From Bolinopsis microptera (Eukaryota > Ctenophora > Tentaculata > Lobata > Bolinopsidae): a stretch of 64,000 nt of DNA. Of the stretch, positions 54,140-64,000 are shown one piece after another. Within the stretch, counting starts at the first letter, position 1, and the number at the start of each line of letters is the position of its first letter. The DNA is taken from contig NC_087072.1 of NCBI RefSeq assembly GCF_026151205.1, forward strand, positions 19,930,103-19,994,102, written 5' to 3'. The position numbers were made by a program, and so were the translations under genes. A model generated the notes under the pieces. It saw nothing but the letters and a program-made list of their open reading frames with translations. It ran no database searches and was not told where the DNA came from.

Positions 54140-56260
54140 CAGGTAACTTTGTCACACTCAGAATACCATACCTCTATTCTACTGTGAGGTGTCCTCAAAA
54201 CCCTTTTTACTCATTATTTGATGGTTGATCTACCAAGTACGGAGTACCAATCATAGCCCTAAAATATTTTGCTTTGAATAGTTAGCTAATACAGGCACTT
54301 GGTTATTGGGAAATGAGGTTAATTCTGTCACAATATATGGAATTTAAAATTTTGGGCGAATTATTTATATCTGATTTTGGTTTGAAAGGCGGGAAAACTT
54401 TACATGATGACAATGTAGTTGATGCAAGTTAAGATCAGTTGATGTTTACATTGTCACAAAAAATTATACGAAATCGTAAATAGGTTAAAAACAATGATTA
54501 CATAATGAAATAGTCTCTTATAATAACTCTTATAATAACTGATGTGACAAAGTAAACATGTCTTGCCCCTATTTTGAAGATCTATATATTCTATAACTCT
54601 ATTAGAATTCAACATTCTTTCAGAAAAAATTGGTAGAATATTGTCCAGAACATCAGAGCTCAAGTTTAACAATTTTAGGTTAAATTTGCCAAAGTCACTA
54701 AAAATGTGACAAAATTAACTTTTCCTGCCCAAAGAATTTCAAGATAGTGTGTAAAAATTAGCATAGGCTGCCTTATTACCTAAATAAATCAATCCAAACT
54801 ACAAAAAAATGTATGTTAATGTGATGACGATTACCTAACTGTAATAATAACTGATGTGACAAAGTAAACATGTCTTGCTCCTATTTTGAAGATCTATAAC
54901 TCTATTAGAATTCAACATTCTTTCAGAAACGATTGGTAGAATATTGTCCAGAACATCAGAGCTCAAGTTTAACAATTTCAGGTTAAATTTGTCTAAGTCA
55001 CTAAAAATGTGACAAAATTAACTTTTCCTGCCCCAACAATTTCAAGATAGTGTGTAAAAATTAGCATAGGCTGCTTTATTACCTAAATCCAAACTACAAA
55101 AAAATATATTTTAATGTGGTGACGATTACCTAACTCTAATAATAACTGATGTGACAAAGTAAACATGTCTTGCCCCTATTTTGAAGATCTATAACTCTAT
55201 TAGAATTCAACATTTCACGATTGGTAGAATATTTTCCAGAACATCAGAGCTCAAGTTTAACAATTTTAGATTAATTTGTCAAAGACACTGAAAATGTGAC
55301 AAAATTAACTTTTCCTGCCCCAACAATATCAAGATAGTGTGTTAAAATTGGCACAGGAATTAGGATGCTTTATTGCCTATATTAATCGATCCATACTTCG
55401 AAAAAGATCGGTTAATCTGATGACGATTACCTAACTCTTATAATAACTGATGTGACAAAGTAAACATGTCCTTCCCCTATTTTGAAGAAGTATACCTCTA
55501 TTAGAATACTATTATGTAACTTTATCATCAACAAAATTTCGATAAACTAGTTATTTTGCCAGCAAGGAGCTGACAGAGTTATAATAATTTTTTGTGACGA
55601 AATTACCCTATTTTTGACCATGTTGCGGTAGTTTAATTGTGACACTGTTAACATATTACCACCCGATAATGATTTATGTGACTGGTGCATGGTACTAGCA
55701 GTGTTGTTTGATCCATAGTACGTAATACAAAGGGTTTAAGCAGGTATATAATTATTTGTTCAATTTCACACATGTTCAGATATCATCAAGATTATGTGAC
55801 AAAGTAAACTTGTCTGTGCCTTTGTAATTTAATTCCTTGCGACTATATGATATAATAACAATTCCTAGCACTTCCTGGCCATTAAATAAACCTACACTAC
55901 TCAGCATTGCTTATCAGGGTTCCCTAAACATTGTTCACATATTTTCTTAAATGTGTGACATAGTAAACCTGAGTGCACCATCTAACGAAAAAAGTCGTAA
56001 AATATGTAGGTAATGGTCATATGTACCCATCCAATCAACTGGACACTCAAAATTTTGGTCAAAAACGGCAGCAAGGGGTCCATATTTACTCTGTCACATG
56101 TTTATAGTGTGACAATGTAACCATTTCCGTGCCGGCCGTATTTAAGCGATATCTTATCACGTGATTAAGATATCGTTATGTGACAAAGTTAGCCTAGAGG
56201 ATGAGACGATTATCCTAACCATCAAGGGTTTGTGTAATTTCATAGTGTGACAAAGTCAAC
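54140..56260. repeat. Array of TGTGACAAAGT(T/A)AAC motifs
   Basis: At least 18 matches or near matches to TGTGACAAAGTTAAC occur. Forward copies lie near 54543, 54705, 54855, 55010, 55150, 55292, 55451, 55594, 55636, 55794, 55952, 56108, 56178 and 56240. Reverse copies lie near 54142, 54328, 54448 and 56092. The reverse ones are mostly left of 54480 and the forward ones right of it. Spacing is not constant outside the 300-bp tandem part, so the motif is kept more widely than the tandem unit explains. Confidence 0.8.
54541..55560 (+). repeat. About 300-bp tandem repeat inside the element, three full units and a partial
   Basis: GATGTGACAAAGTAAACATG starts units at 54541, 54853, 55148 and 55449 (spacings 312, 295, 301). 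Each unit continues with CCTATTTTGAAGATCTATA, ATTAGAATTCAACATT, ATCAGAGCTCAAGTTTAACA, then AAAATGTGACAAAATTAACT and TTTTCCTGCCC. The fourth unit decays after about 100 bases. Confidence 0.92.
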
Positions 56261-57658
56261 TACACTGTGCCTTTTAATAGGGTCACTTATATTTACCAAT
56301 ATCCTCAAACTCAAATGAACGTGTCCTTAAAAGATATCGACAAAAAACTGTTTTTTTGGCTCAGCGAGCTAAAAATAGCACTCGATTTTGGTAACTTGAG
56401 CTAGGAAGGTCGTAGAGACTTGAATCTTAGCTTAAAACAACCGCAAAAGTCACAATTATTTACAACTTATGAAGCGATATAAACTCTTTAATGCTTATTT
56501 GTAGAGAAATCGACAAATATCAGTCATTTTGGCTGCACGCACAATGAAAGGTACCAAATTAGGCAACTAGTTTCAAGTTTGATCTTTTTTGTGCTCAATA
56601 TGTGCTTTTCAGTTGTGAATAGGGTGTTCTCTTAATAAGAGAAAAAATAATACCCTCAAATTAAATATGAGTTTCAGCAAAAAAAGCACCGAGGGGTTAA
56701 GGTGATGGGGTTAAAAACCCTGAAATGTCAGGCGATGGGTGAGACAATTGTTTGAATTTTGTCATAAGATCACTTTTTACTCTCTTTGCTTTTTCCTGTT
56801 CCACTGATCATTCCCCTCTACATCATTCCCTTTTAGATGGATTCTTTCTTAAAGTTACATCCGGCATGGATATCGTCTGACCCCAGAACTTTATAATTGT
56901 GCCCCAGCATTATGCCCTATGACGTCGTGCCTAGCGGGCACAGTTTCTTCGGGCATCTGTGATTTCTTGTTATCGGTTCGCACTTTGCATTTGTCATATT
57001 CTTGTTATTAACCTTGCTTTCGTTGCTCACCATATCAGTAATTTTACCATTCAATAGATATTTACTCCCCTTTAACATAGTAGTCCCCTTTAATATAAGT
57101 AGTTTTCCATATCGTGCTGTTACTGTAACTGTTTCACTACCTTCATTTGATCTTAAACCAGGTTTAAAATATTATTTAAGGATTGTGGCCAGAAATTAGA
57201 AGGGTTCCAGTTACTAACGCTGGATATCGCCATATCGGGGTCACTGTGGAAAAAAACTATGGGGCTCTCATACTAAAGTATGAAATCAGTGGAGCTATAA
57301 GTCACTATTACAAATTTTGAATTGGTGGATGAAAAAGTTGTATTTTCCCCAATAATTTTGGAGAATAAATAGGTAAAACTGGGATTGCCCCACCCCAGGA
57401 ACCACATTTTACCCCTAATAAACCATTGAATAGCATGGGAGACAATACACAGCATCGATTTTTAGTGCAATTACTTTTTTCTTACTTGCCTTTTTTGGGT
57501 GCCCAAAATGAGGCAAAATGAGGTTGGACCCCCCCCCCCTGTCCCTACAAGGCATTCCCTGTAGAGTGTATAGAGTGTAGACCAGGTTAAGTTAGCTTTA
57601 AGTTAACTTTGACACTTATACAATATACAATATAAAAACTTAAGCCGGATCTCCATAC

Positions 57659-60600
57659 CTGCATTTCCAGATCCAGCCAAGAGTCTGGGGTCCTGCTTGA
57701 AAGCCAGCACCTGATCAACAATGCTAGGGTAGTAGAGCGCTTCAGGTGCTGAGAGTGAGCGCTCTTTCTTCATGTTGTGACATTCTTTCAACAGGTCTGA
57801 TGTGTCCATTGGTGGTTGTATCTGAGGGAAAAGAAGGGCTTAATGTGTGTATACTGCATAATCATTTAAAAGTCTCCAACCCCTTCAAGTACATTGTGAA
57901 TATTTGTGAATGATTTTGAATTACTTAATATAAAGACCATGACAAGTGACCACTGTTCGATACATACAAGAAAGATACATTCCACGTCTAATAACGAAGC
58001 GGGGAAAGTGCACGACAATAAACATCAAAAAACCGCACAATTTCTACAAATTTGGATAAAAGCTTCTAACTAACATGGCTGATATTGTTGGAGGTTGGAT
58101 CGTCAAGACTTCGTCTCCTAGTGAAACCAGTCCCTGCAAATCCTTCGGATCCTGGAACCTGAAATAACATCTATGTAATTATCGTATCTGCTTTTAGAGG
58201 GGTAATTCTTTGGATCAACGTTGTTTTTGTAAAAGCGAAAGTGGACTATCAAGCAAGAATGTTTCTGCTGATGTAACCAATAGATGATGTAGCCAATAGT
58301 TTTAGCAAAACGTGACGTATTTCCTAACGTTTGGGTTTCTGGTCCGTAGAGCAGTACTAATTTGCATGCTGCAATGAACAATCAGATCTTAAGGCTCTTT
58401 GGAAGTTTAGATTTCCAGATATTATTCAGTCTATGTAGGGTACCTCTTCATAACCCTGACCTCCCTATCTATATCTGTGCTTTCTGTCCAAGAGTTTAAG
58501 TACACGAAATCATCCACATTTTCTATAGTTTCTTCAGATAAACTTCGGAGGTCACTACATAATCCATATTTAGTGCCATTACCTTGATTTTGCTTACGTT
58601 AATGTGTAACCCTACCGCCCTACGCTCGCTGCTGTTGATTTTACTCAGAGCAGGATAAAGCAAATCACTTTTAACCACAATGTAACGAACGGTCCATGAT
58701 CTCATTTTCAAAATGAACGTAACTAATTATGCCAATCTATAGTTCCTTCACTGTTGGTTGAATGTTGGCTTTACGATCAGGATTCAGGACTTTTACAATG
58801 TATTATACAACAGTTTGTACCTTAGAAGATAAATAGGGGTATGTAGGACGAGAACAGGTTAAAAATGCTGAACCTTTCTTTGGATGGAATGTTAAAAGTG
58901 TAGGAAGCATAATTCGTCACAGGATATTTGAACTCAGGTTAAAACTTTAAACATTTTCCACTTATTTTCCCATTTTCTGACTGTGGGGTAGGGCAGTGTA
59001 TGGTGCAAAATGAACTCTTACTAGTTTCCGGAGCTGCTAAATTTATAGTTTTCAGGACATTTTTTGTACTGTAAGGATTTGAAAGATACTAAAGGGTGTA
59101 GCTAGAGCGCGTCAATAAAAAGAAAGAGCCGGGATGAGTTATTTGTGACCGATGTCAAAGTATAAAAACATTGGGATGATCCTTTCAAATTTTAAATGGA
59201 AGTTTTTGATGCGATGGGCCCGCTAAAGGTATAATATAAGATTAAGCGACACGCTATTTTTAGTTCTCTCTTGTAAAAGTGCTCTTGTAATCATAGGCCC
59301 AAGCTTCTAAATGCCTATTTATAGCCGTAATGATACTAATGCTTTTACTGTGAAGATGGAGTGAATGCAGGCTTTTCTAGGAGGACAACTTCGAGTCTAA
59401 TGCATTTAAATCACTTAAAAACACGTCACGCCCAGCAATTCAATTCAGGATGTAAATTACAACTTCAAAATTAGAATATGAGAGATATTTGTTCCCAATA
59501 AAATGTACACCATGACATTTGGAGAGGTACCTGAAGGGAGTCTCTGCGCTGAACGGTGGGTTTGGTGTGTTGGTCTCTTGAGGACACGTTGTTGCTGTCA
59601 TTAATCATGCCACTCACCATTATCGTGGGTTTGAGTGGATTAAACGCGCTTACGTACTGAAGTTAATTAAACATTACCAGAAATAAAATTGTCGTTAAAG
59701 GAGTTGCGTCAAGCAATACCAGAAATAATTCGTGGGAAACTTGATGGGCTGAAAGCAATCAAATTTGGCAGGCAATTTCATTGCCGATATAAGTCAATCA
59801 TTACCAGAAGTGGAAATGTTAAGAAATTTAGAGAGGCCAGGTTGTCTGTGAAAAGCACTATATTTGATCGAATAACCATCCTACCTGAACCATCTAATAG
59901 GATATTAAGCTAAACAATCAGGACAAAATACCTCAAGTCCGTTGTTGTCAGGTGATCCCATACTCTTCATCAACCCCTCGTTTGATGGCGATATGTTGCG
60001 TAATCTCTGGACACTTGCCATCTGCAAATAAACGTTTAGCATACTTTATTACTTTAGATTGGGGTTCATCTGTGAAGATACTTTCTTACTGGTTATTATA
60101 CTAACTGTAGAAATTAAAACTTATTTTTTCTTGAAGATAAATGAGGAGGGGTACCTGTTAAAAGTTCAAGAAACTTCCTAGGATACCCCTTCAGTGCATA
60201 CTGTAAATATAGTACTATGAACTATTAACTATAGAAATGATGGAATCCAGTTGGGTGTCATTCGGGATGTTTTGGTTCTTGAATACAAAGCAGCACACAA
60301 TTTCTTCATTCTCAATATACCTATCTAGTGACTGACAGTTTTATCGAGTTTCTATATAAAAAGTGCGCCTGATTGGTGAAAAGAAGACAACATACGATGA
60401 CGACTTTGTCAGTGCTCGTCATGATAAAAATCACTAGAAGCACCTTTTTAGCACACCTAGACTAGTGAATCCAAAAACGCGGAAAGTTTCAGTGATATTT
60501 GATTTTTTTTAAAAGAAATTATAGTGAATAAAGCTACAGCTTGGAGATCGTTCGTACAGGTATTTCACAATGACAGATCAAAGAGTACAGATCTGTCTTC

Positions 60601-63600
60601 AGAATTAAAATTATCATAATTTATCCATAGACATTATTTAATATTTAACGATCCTGTTTCGTTTGTATTATATAATATATGTTGAAATTAATTAAGAAAA
60701 TTCATCGCTGTAGCATAGAGCAAGGTGTCCGATGCACTGCAAATATAAATTACTAAATTCTGTGTAAGTATAAATTACTAGGGCGTAACATACTTAAAGA
60801 AATGTCTTGCTATACTGGGGAGGGGGATGCCCATGCCCAAATGGGCAACATTTTCATCATTTGTCGGTCAAAATCGAAACTTTAAAAAATAAATATTTTT
60901 GATACACGATCGTGAAGTTTATTTTCTTCATTATAATTCAAGTTTTGACTGATTTTAAGGGGCATTGCCTGTGCCCATGTGACCAAAAGTTGAAGAGTAA
61001 ATGGACCTGGGATTGATCCCACCCAACCCCCCCCCCCCCCCCGGCCCCCCCCCGGCCCCCCCCTCCCCCACTTTATTGACCCAGCAGTGACGTGAATCGG
61101 TTGATCGATTGAAGACTCCTCAGTAAGGAATAATCGCGCACAATCGGTTGTAACGAAATATTGAATACTACATTTTTATAAAAATTGATTCTATTTCATA
61201 ATTTATTGAATGGATCTCTTTGCATCTTGCCTCTTTAAGCACTAAATTCTAGGAATTGCAAAGGGGGAGGCAGCACTATCATTTTCTGTCAATGTTTCAC
61301 TGACTCAACATAAATGGTTTTTAATATTATAAAGTAGATAGAAAGCCCGTGGTCACAGGGAGGAAGCTAATAGTATTCTTTGGTAGTCAGTTTTTATAGC
61401 ATCAACAAATATCCGTCACAACCGAAGATACAGCCAATTAAAATGTAGCTCGCACTGAACACAACGTAATTACCACAAAACCGATCAAAATTCGCTCGCA
61501 AATCTTTGCACGTGCACTTTTGAACACCGTTACCATGGTTACTATACAGCTTCCTATTTCTCATATAATTTGCACGTGGGCGGTCGTACAGACATACAAA
61601 GATAATCTTCCGAATTATAATTAAGATTAGTATTATCTCAAATACGACATATGATTGGTCCTGATCGTTTCAGCTTTTTTTAGCCGGACCGGAACTGAAC
61701 CGGAGTTTAATTTTTGAACGTAGAATGTACATCATTAAAAAGTGTTATAGCTCGATATTCTGATAAGGAATGGTTATATCATCTGTGAAGAAGGTCCAGA
61801 CATATCTATAGACAAGATTGAGCGATTTCAAAATAACCTCAAAACAAGACTGGTTTGGATTCCGCACTTTCGCATTTAATACCCTTTTGCCCATTTTATA
61901 CCTTAACAAACATTAAAAATTTTGTAAATAGGGGTCGTTCACATATTACGTAATCAGCCGAGGGGGGAGGGGGGGTTTCCAAATAATTACGGTTGATTAC
62001 GGGGGGGGGGGGGGGGGTTTCGGTCGTTGATTACGTAATCAAAATTTTCTTTTTTACCCTCTAGAATAATAGTATAATAACAATTTGACAATATTTAAAT
62101 TCAAATTACACTCAATTTCACTCTGAAAGTGATAAAATTTAGAAATTGATCGAATATCCGGCTATAATAGTAAGTAGTTTAGAAGGTGCTTGGCCGGATA
62201 TCATAACAATGATTTCGGCTCATCATGATAGCATGATCAGGGTAGCATGAAACGTAGAGAAAAGTGTTTTCTAGGAAAAAAGTCAAGGGGGGGGGGGGGG
62301 GGGGTCAGGCCATGATATTGATTACGTAATATTGCTGTCAGGAGGGGGGGTGGTTGGGTCTTGATTACGGTTGATTACAGAAGGGGGGAGGGGGGGTAAA
62401 AATTGTTCAAATATTGATTACGTAATATGTGAACGACCCCATACCTTAAAATTTCATATCCAGTAAGCCACTATCCGGTTTTATGGTAGAAACTGGGACT
62501 GGAACGATTATAAATGCTTAATTATCCGGCCGAATGTGGATTCAACCGGTCACATAACGATTTAGCTGGATAATCAGTCTTTTGCCGTTCTGACAAAAGT
62601 GCTTAAAGACCACTCAAAAATCCGAGAGTTTCAAGCACTTTTGACACATTTATGACAACTTGTGGCATTTTAAGCGGTTTCAAAAGGGGGTTTCTAAGGG
62701 CCAGCGATTGGTTCAAATGGTTTCTGATAATTCGCAGGGATAGTTATTGACCCAAAAGAAAATTTGGGTTAAAGAATCCAGAATTTCAAAAATGGTCTTT
62801 AAGCACATTTGTCAGAAAACGGCAGAGATGACAGGTAAACCAATCCAACGAAAAAATGATCTTTTAAGAAATCCACAAAGATGTATTTCAAAAATGTCTA
62901 CCAAGAGTGGTCAAAAGGTTTAAAGTTTCAACCGTTTAACTTTAACTCAAACAGGTCCTAGACCCGGGCAGAACGCCGTGCTTCAAGGTTAAAGAGAAGA
63001 GAGCCAAAAGAGACGCAAGTATATAAGGTGCACCCCAAATAGCAACCTGAAGAGTTTTGAACTCTGGCACAAGCTTTTGAACATTGTTGGTATTGTTTGA
63101 ACTGCGACAGTGGCATTGGCAGCGGGTATTCATCATCTGAGTTGAACATAAAGCTGAGAATTAGTGCGTCAAGGACTGACCAAACTTTTAGTAATTGATA
63201 ATTGATTGTTTGATCTGTAACGTACACATGAAGGTTTAGGGTTCTGGGATTTACACTTTACATTGATAGAATAATTGAAAGGTTACAAATTACCCCTCTT
63301 ATCCCTCATGTAAAACCTACATACTGTAGTTATTGCTCATTGAGAGAAACATTTCAAGAATGAAAAAAACTTCTGGCATAATTGTAACGGTAAGAACAAG
63401 TGATAGAACTAGAATACTTAGAACTTATAGGCAAGCTTACTGGCGGATTCAACGGTTACTTAAAAGTAAATTCGAGACAACTGACCCCAGTGCTAACTCC
63501 TAAAATATTTGGCATTACACGTGACATAACACGTGACATTACACGTAACCGAATATAAAGAGATCTTCTGACCTGTGGAGAGGCGGGAGTAGAATCAAGA

Positions 63601-63782
63601 GGACTGTTTGTGTTGTATCTATCACTCTCACTCCTCAGCAGATCAGCCAGCAGGAACCTGATGTCAATGTTCTGCAGTTTGCTAAGTACGGAGGGGTGGC
63701 TGAGGAGGGAGCCCAGGGAGAACGCTCCTAGTCCTCCGTGGTCTGTTTCTTCCGCGCCGTGGTTATTGTTACTGCTTGCCTG
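57659..63782 (-). CDS. Ser-rich intracellular protein of unknown function, five exons, partial
   Basis: Exons joined in phase 0: 63573-63782, 59932-60021, 59531-59656, 58075-58158 and 57659-57821 (leaves with one base). They give about 224 residues: FSLGSLLSHPSVLSKL and IRFLLADLLRSESDRY, a likely amphipathic helical segment, then polar, Ser/Pro-rich stretches with basophilic kinase-type sites (QRRDSLQ, TRRRSLDDP, KKERSLSAPEAL) and a final helix-like IVDQVLAFKQDPRLLA. There is no signal peptide or membrane segment. Either end may continue: upstream beyond 63782 and downstream past the 53.6-57.5 kb element. No family was recognised. The 3.5-kb intron holds two inverted-repeat elements. The acceptor used at 63783 (CCACAG) follows a TAA in frame. 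Confidence 0.65.
61025..61075. repeat. C-rich tract
   Basis: Runs of 8 to 17 C are separated by GG or T (CCCCCCCGGCCCCCCCC type). It could form i-motif or G-quadruplex structures and is prone to length error in assembly. Confidence 0.9.
61931..62440. mobile_element. 510-bp MITE with perfect 26-bp inverted ends
   Basis: The ends are GGGGTCGTTCACATATTACG plus TAATCA and its exact reverse complement. ATA flanks both sides (61928-61930 and 62441-62443), a likely 3-bp target duplication. Inside, TTGATTACGTAATC-type blocks and runs of G recur near both ends (61990-62045, 62310-62400), so the termini are subdivided into repeated TTACGTAA dyads. There are no open frames. The ends and the 3-bp duplication suggest a PIF/Harbinger-like or IS5-like parent; this is inference. 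Confidence 0.85.
62583..62824. mobile_element. 242-bp inverted-repeat element
   Basis: TGCCGTTCTGACAAAAGTGC then TTAAAGACCA at the left is matched inverted at the right (TGGTCTTTAAGCACATTTGT then CAGAAAACGGCA), about 30 bases with three or four differences. The interior also has smaller inverted phrases (AAGCACTTTTG, CCCAAAAGAAAATTTGGGTT). No clear target duplication was seen. It is a foldback-like or MITE relic. Confidence 0.65.
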
Positions 63783-64000
63783 CTGTGGTTTTTGTTACTG
63801 TTTGCCTGCTGTGGTTATGTCGTGAGCGTGTGTGAACTGTGACGTGTGTGTGCGACATATTGTTATATTATTAACAATGATTCATAAACTTTTCCTCGTC
63901 TATCGAATATGATCGGAACATTTCAAGAGTGAATATGAATTTCTCATTACTAGAAGTGACTGAGAAATCTCAACAGGATATGATCTTATGATAGAAAACA
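63783..64000. other. Window end, no further exon identified
   Basis: A 30-base phrase (CTGCTTGCCTGCTGTGGTTT and relatives) is repeated at 63770-63818 across the acceptor. Beyond it no exon was found. Confidence 0.4.

Larger units (their letters stand above)
53578..57540. mobile_element. Four-kb non-coding element with G-run terminal inverted repeats
   Basis: The left end is A plus 12 G then TTCCAACCTCATTCTACCTC. The right end, read on the minus strand, is A plus 11 G then TCCAACCTCATTTTGCCTCA, so the ends are inverted repeats. CTACAAG flanks the left end directly (53571-53577) and recurs four bases beyond the right end (57545-57551), a possible 7-base target duplication. An inner inverted pair of about 39 bases lies at 53804-53843 and 56292-56331 (GGACACGTTCATTTGAGTTT). 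A direct repeat (GAGACTTGAAT..AACCGCAAAAG) lies just outside it at about 53720 and 56415. No open frame longer than about 75 codons was found, so it is non-autonomous or a shell. It may be one element nested in another. Confidence 0.7.
60022..63572. other. Large intron of the Ser-rich protein gene
   Basis: It holds a C-rich tract at 61025-61075, CCGG phrases near 61680 and 62460-62560, the 510-bp element at 61931-62440 and the 242-bp element at 62583-62824. Minus-strand frames at 62942-63227 are not supported. Confidence 0.5.

Noticed and set aside
53578-57540. Polinton or other large virus-like element
   Set aside because: Long inverted ends and a nearby short direct repeat invited the idea, but no capsid, polymerase, integrase or protease frame is present.
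62942-63227. Two minus-strand frames of 64 and 89 codons
   Set aside because: They overlap each other in different frames and fit no phase of the flanking exons.
1-64000. CRISPR arrays, bacterial operons or prophage
   Set aside because: The genes are intron-split animal genes; the tandem repeats here have no spacers of regular length.

Overview
The window looks like nuclear DNA of an invertebrate animal. The genes are split by short GT-AG introns, mostly 80-600 bases. The non-coding DNA is AT-rich and full of short repeats. The gene content is metazoan: laminin-type EGF (LE) and laminin IV (L4) modules, sushi, ShK and F5/8C domains, a papain-family protease, rhodopsin-like receptors and a CXorf65-like protein. 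A non-bilaterian such as a ctenophore, cnidarian or placozoan would fit, but the phylum cannot be fixed from sequence alone. Most genes were rebuilt by hand from splice sites, and each join below was accepted because reading phase is kept.

Layout. 1-5.7 kb: minus-strand LE exons, with decayed plus-strand F5/8C exons in the large intron. 6.1-7.3 kb: a single-exon secreted cysteine protease with an ShK tail (plus). 7.5-7.9 kb: the 3' end of another LE gene (minus). 12.2-16.4 kb: a tandem pair of intact genes for a secreted sushi-tailed protein, plus a dead third copy. 17.9-19.4 kb: a G-rich minisatellite touching the 3' end of an intronless receptor gene (minus). 23.8-24.9 kb: a second intronless receptor (plus). 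25.5-31.3 kb: a laminin-L4-like gene without visible LE modules (minus). 33.2-37.1 kb: a 12-exon Cys/His-rich gene of unknown function (plus). 37.7-38.7 kb: a secreted PI-PLC-X protein whose last codons seed a 32-bp minisatellite (minus). 38.8-40.8 kb: a complete small laminin-like gene (minus). 42.3-45.0 kb: a CpG-rich mosaic of palindromes and inverted modules. 47.2-48.9 kb: a CXorf65/C22orf15-like gene (plus). 50.4-52.7 kb: a minus-strand membrane/zinc-motif gene carrying a 30-bp minisatellite. 53.6-57.5 kb: a non-coding element with terminal inverted repeats, loaded with a repeated TGTGACAAAGT motif. 57.7-63.8 kb: exons of a Ser-rich intracellular protein (minus), with two small inverted-repeat elements in its large intron.

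Taken together, much of the window encodes secreted or extracellular-matrix proteins, and the laminin-related pieces all lie on the minus strand. They do not form an operon. The links are shared domain ancestry and local duplication. No rRNA, convincing tRNA, CRISPR array or retroviral-type element was seen.
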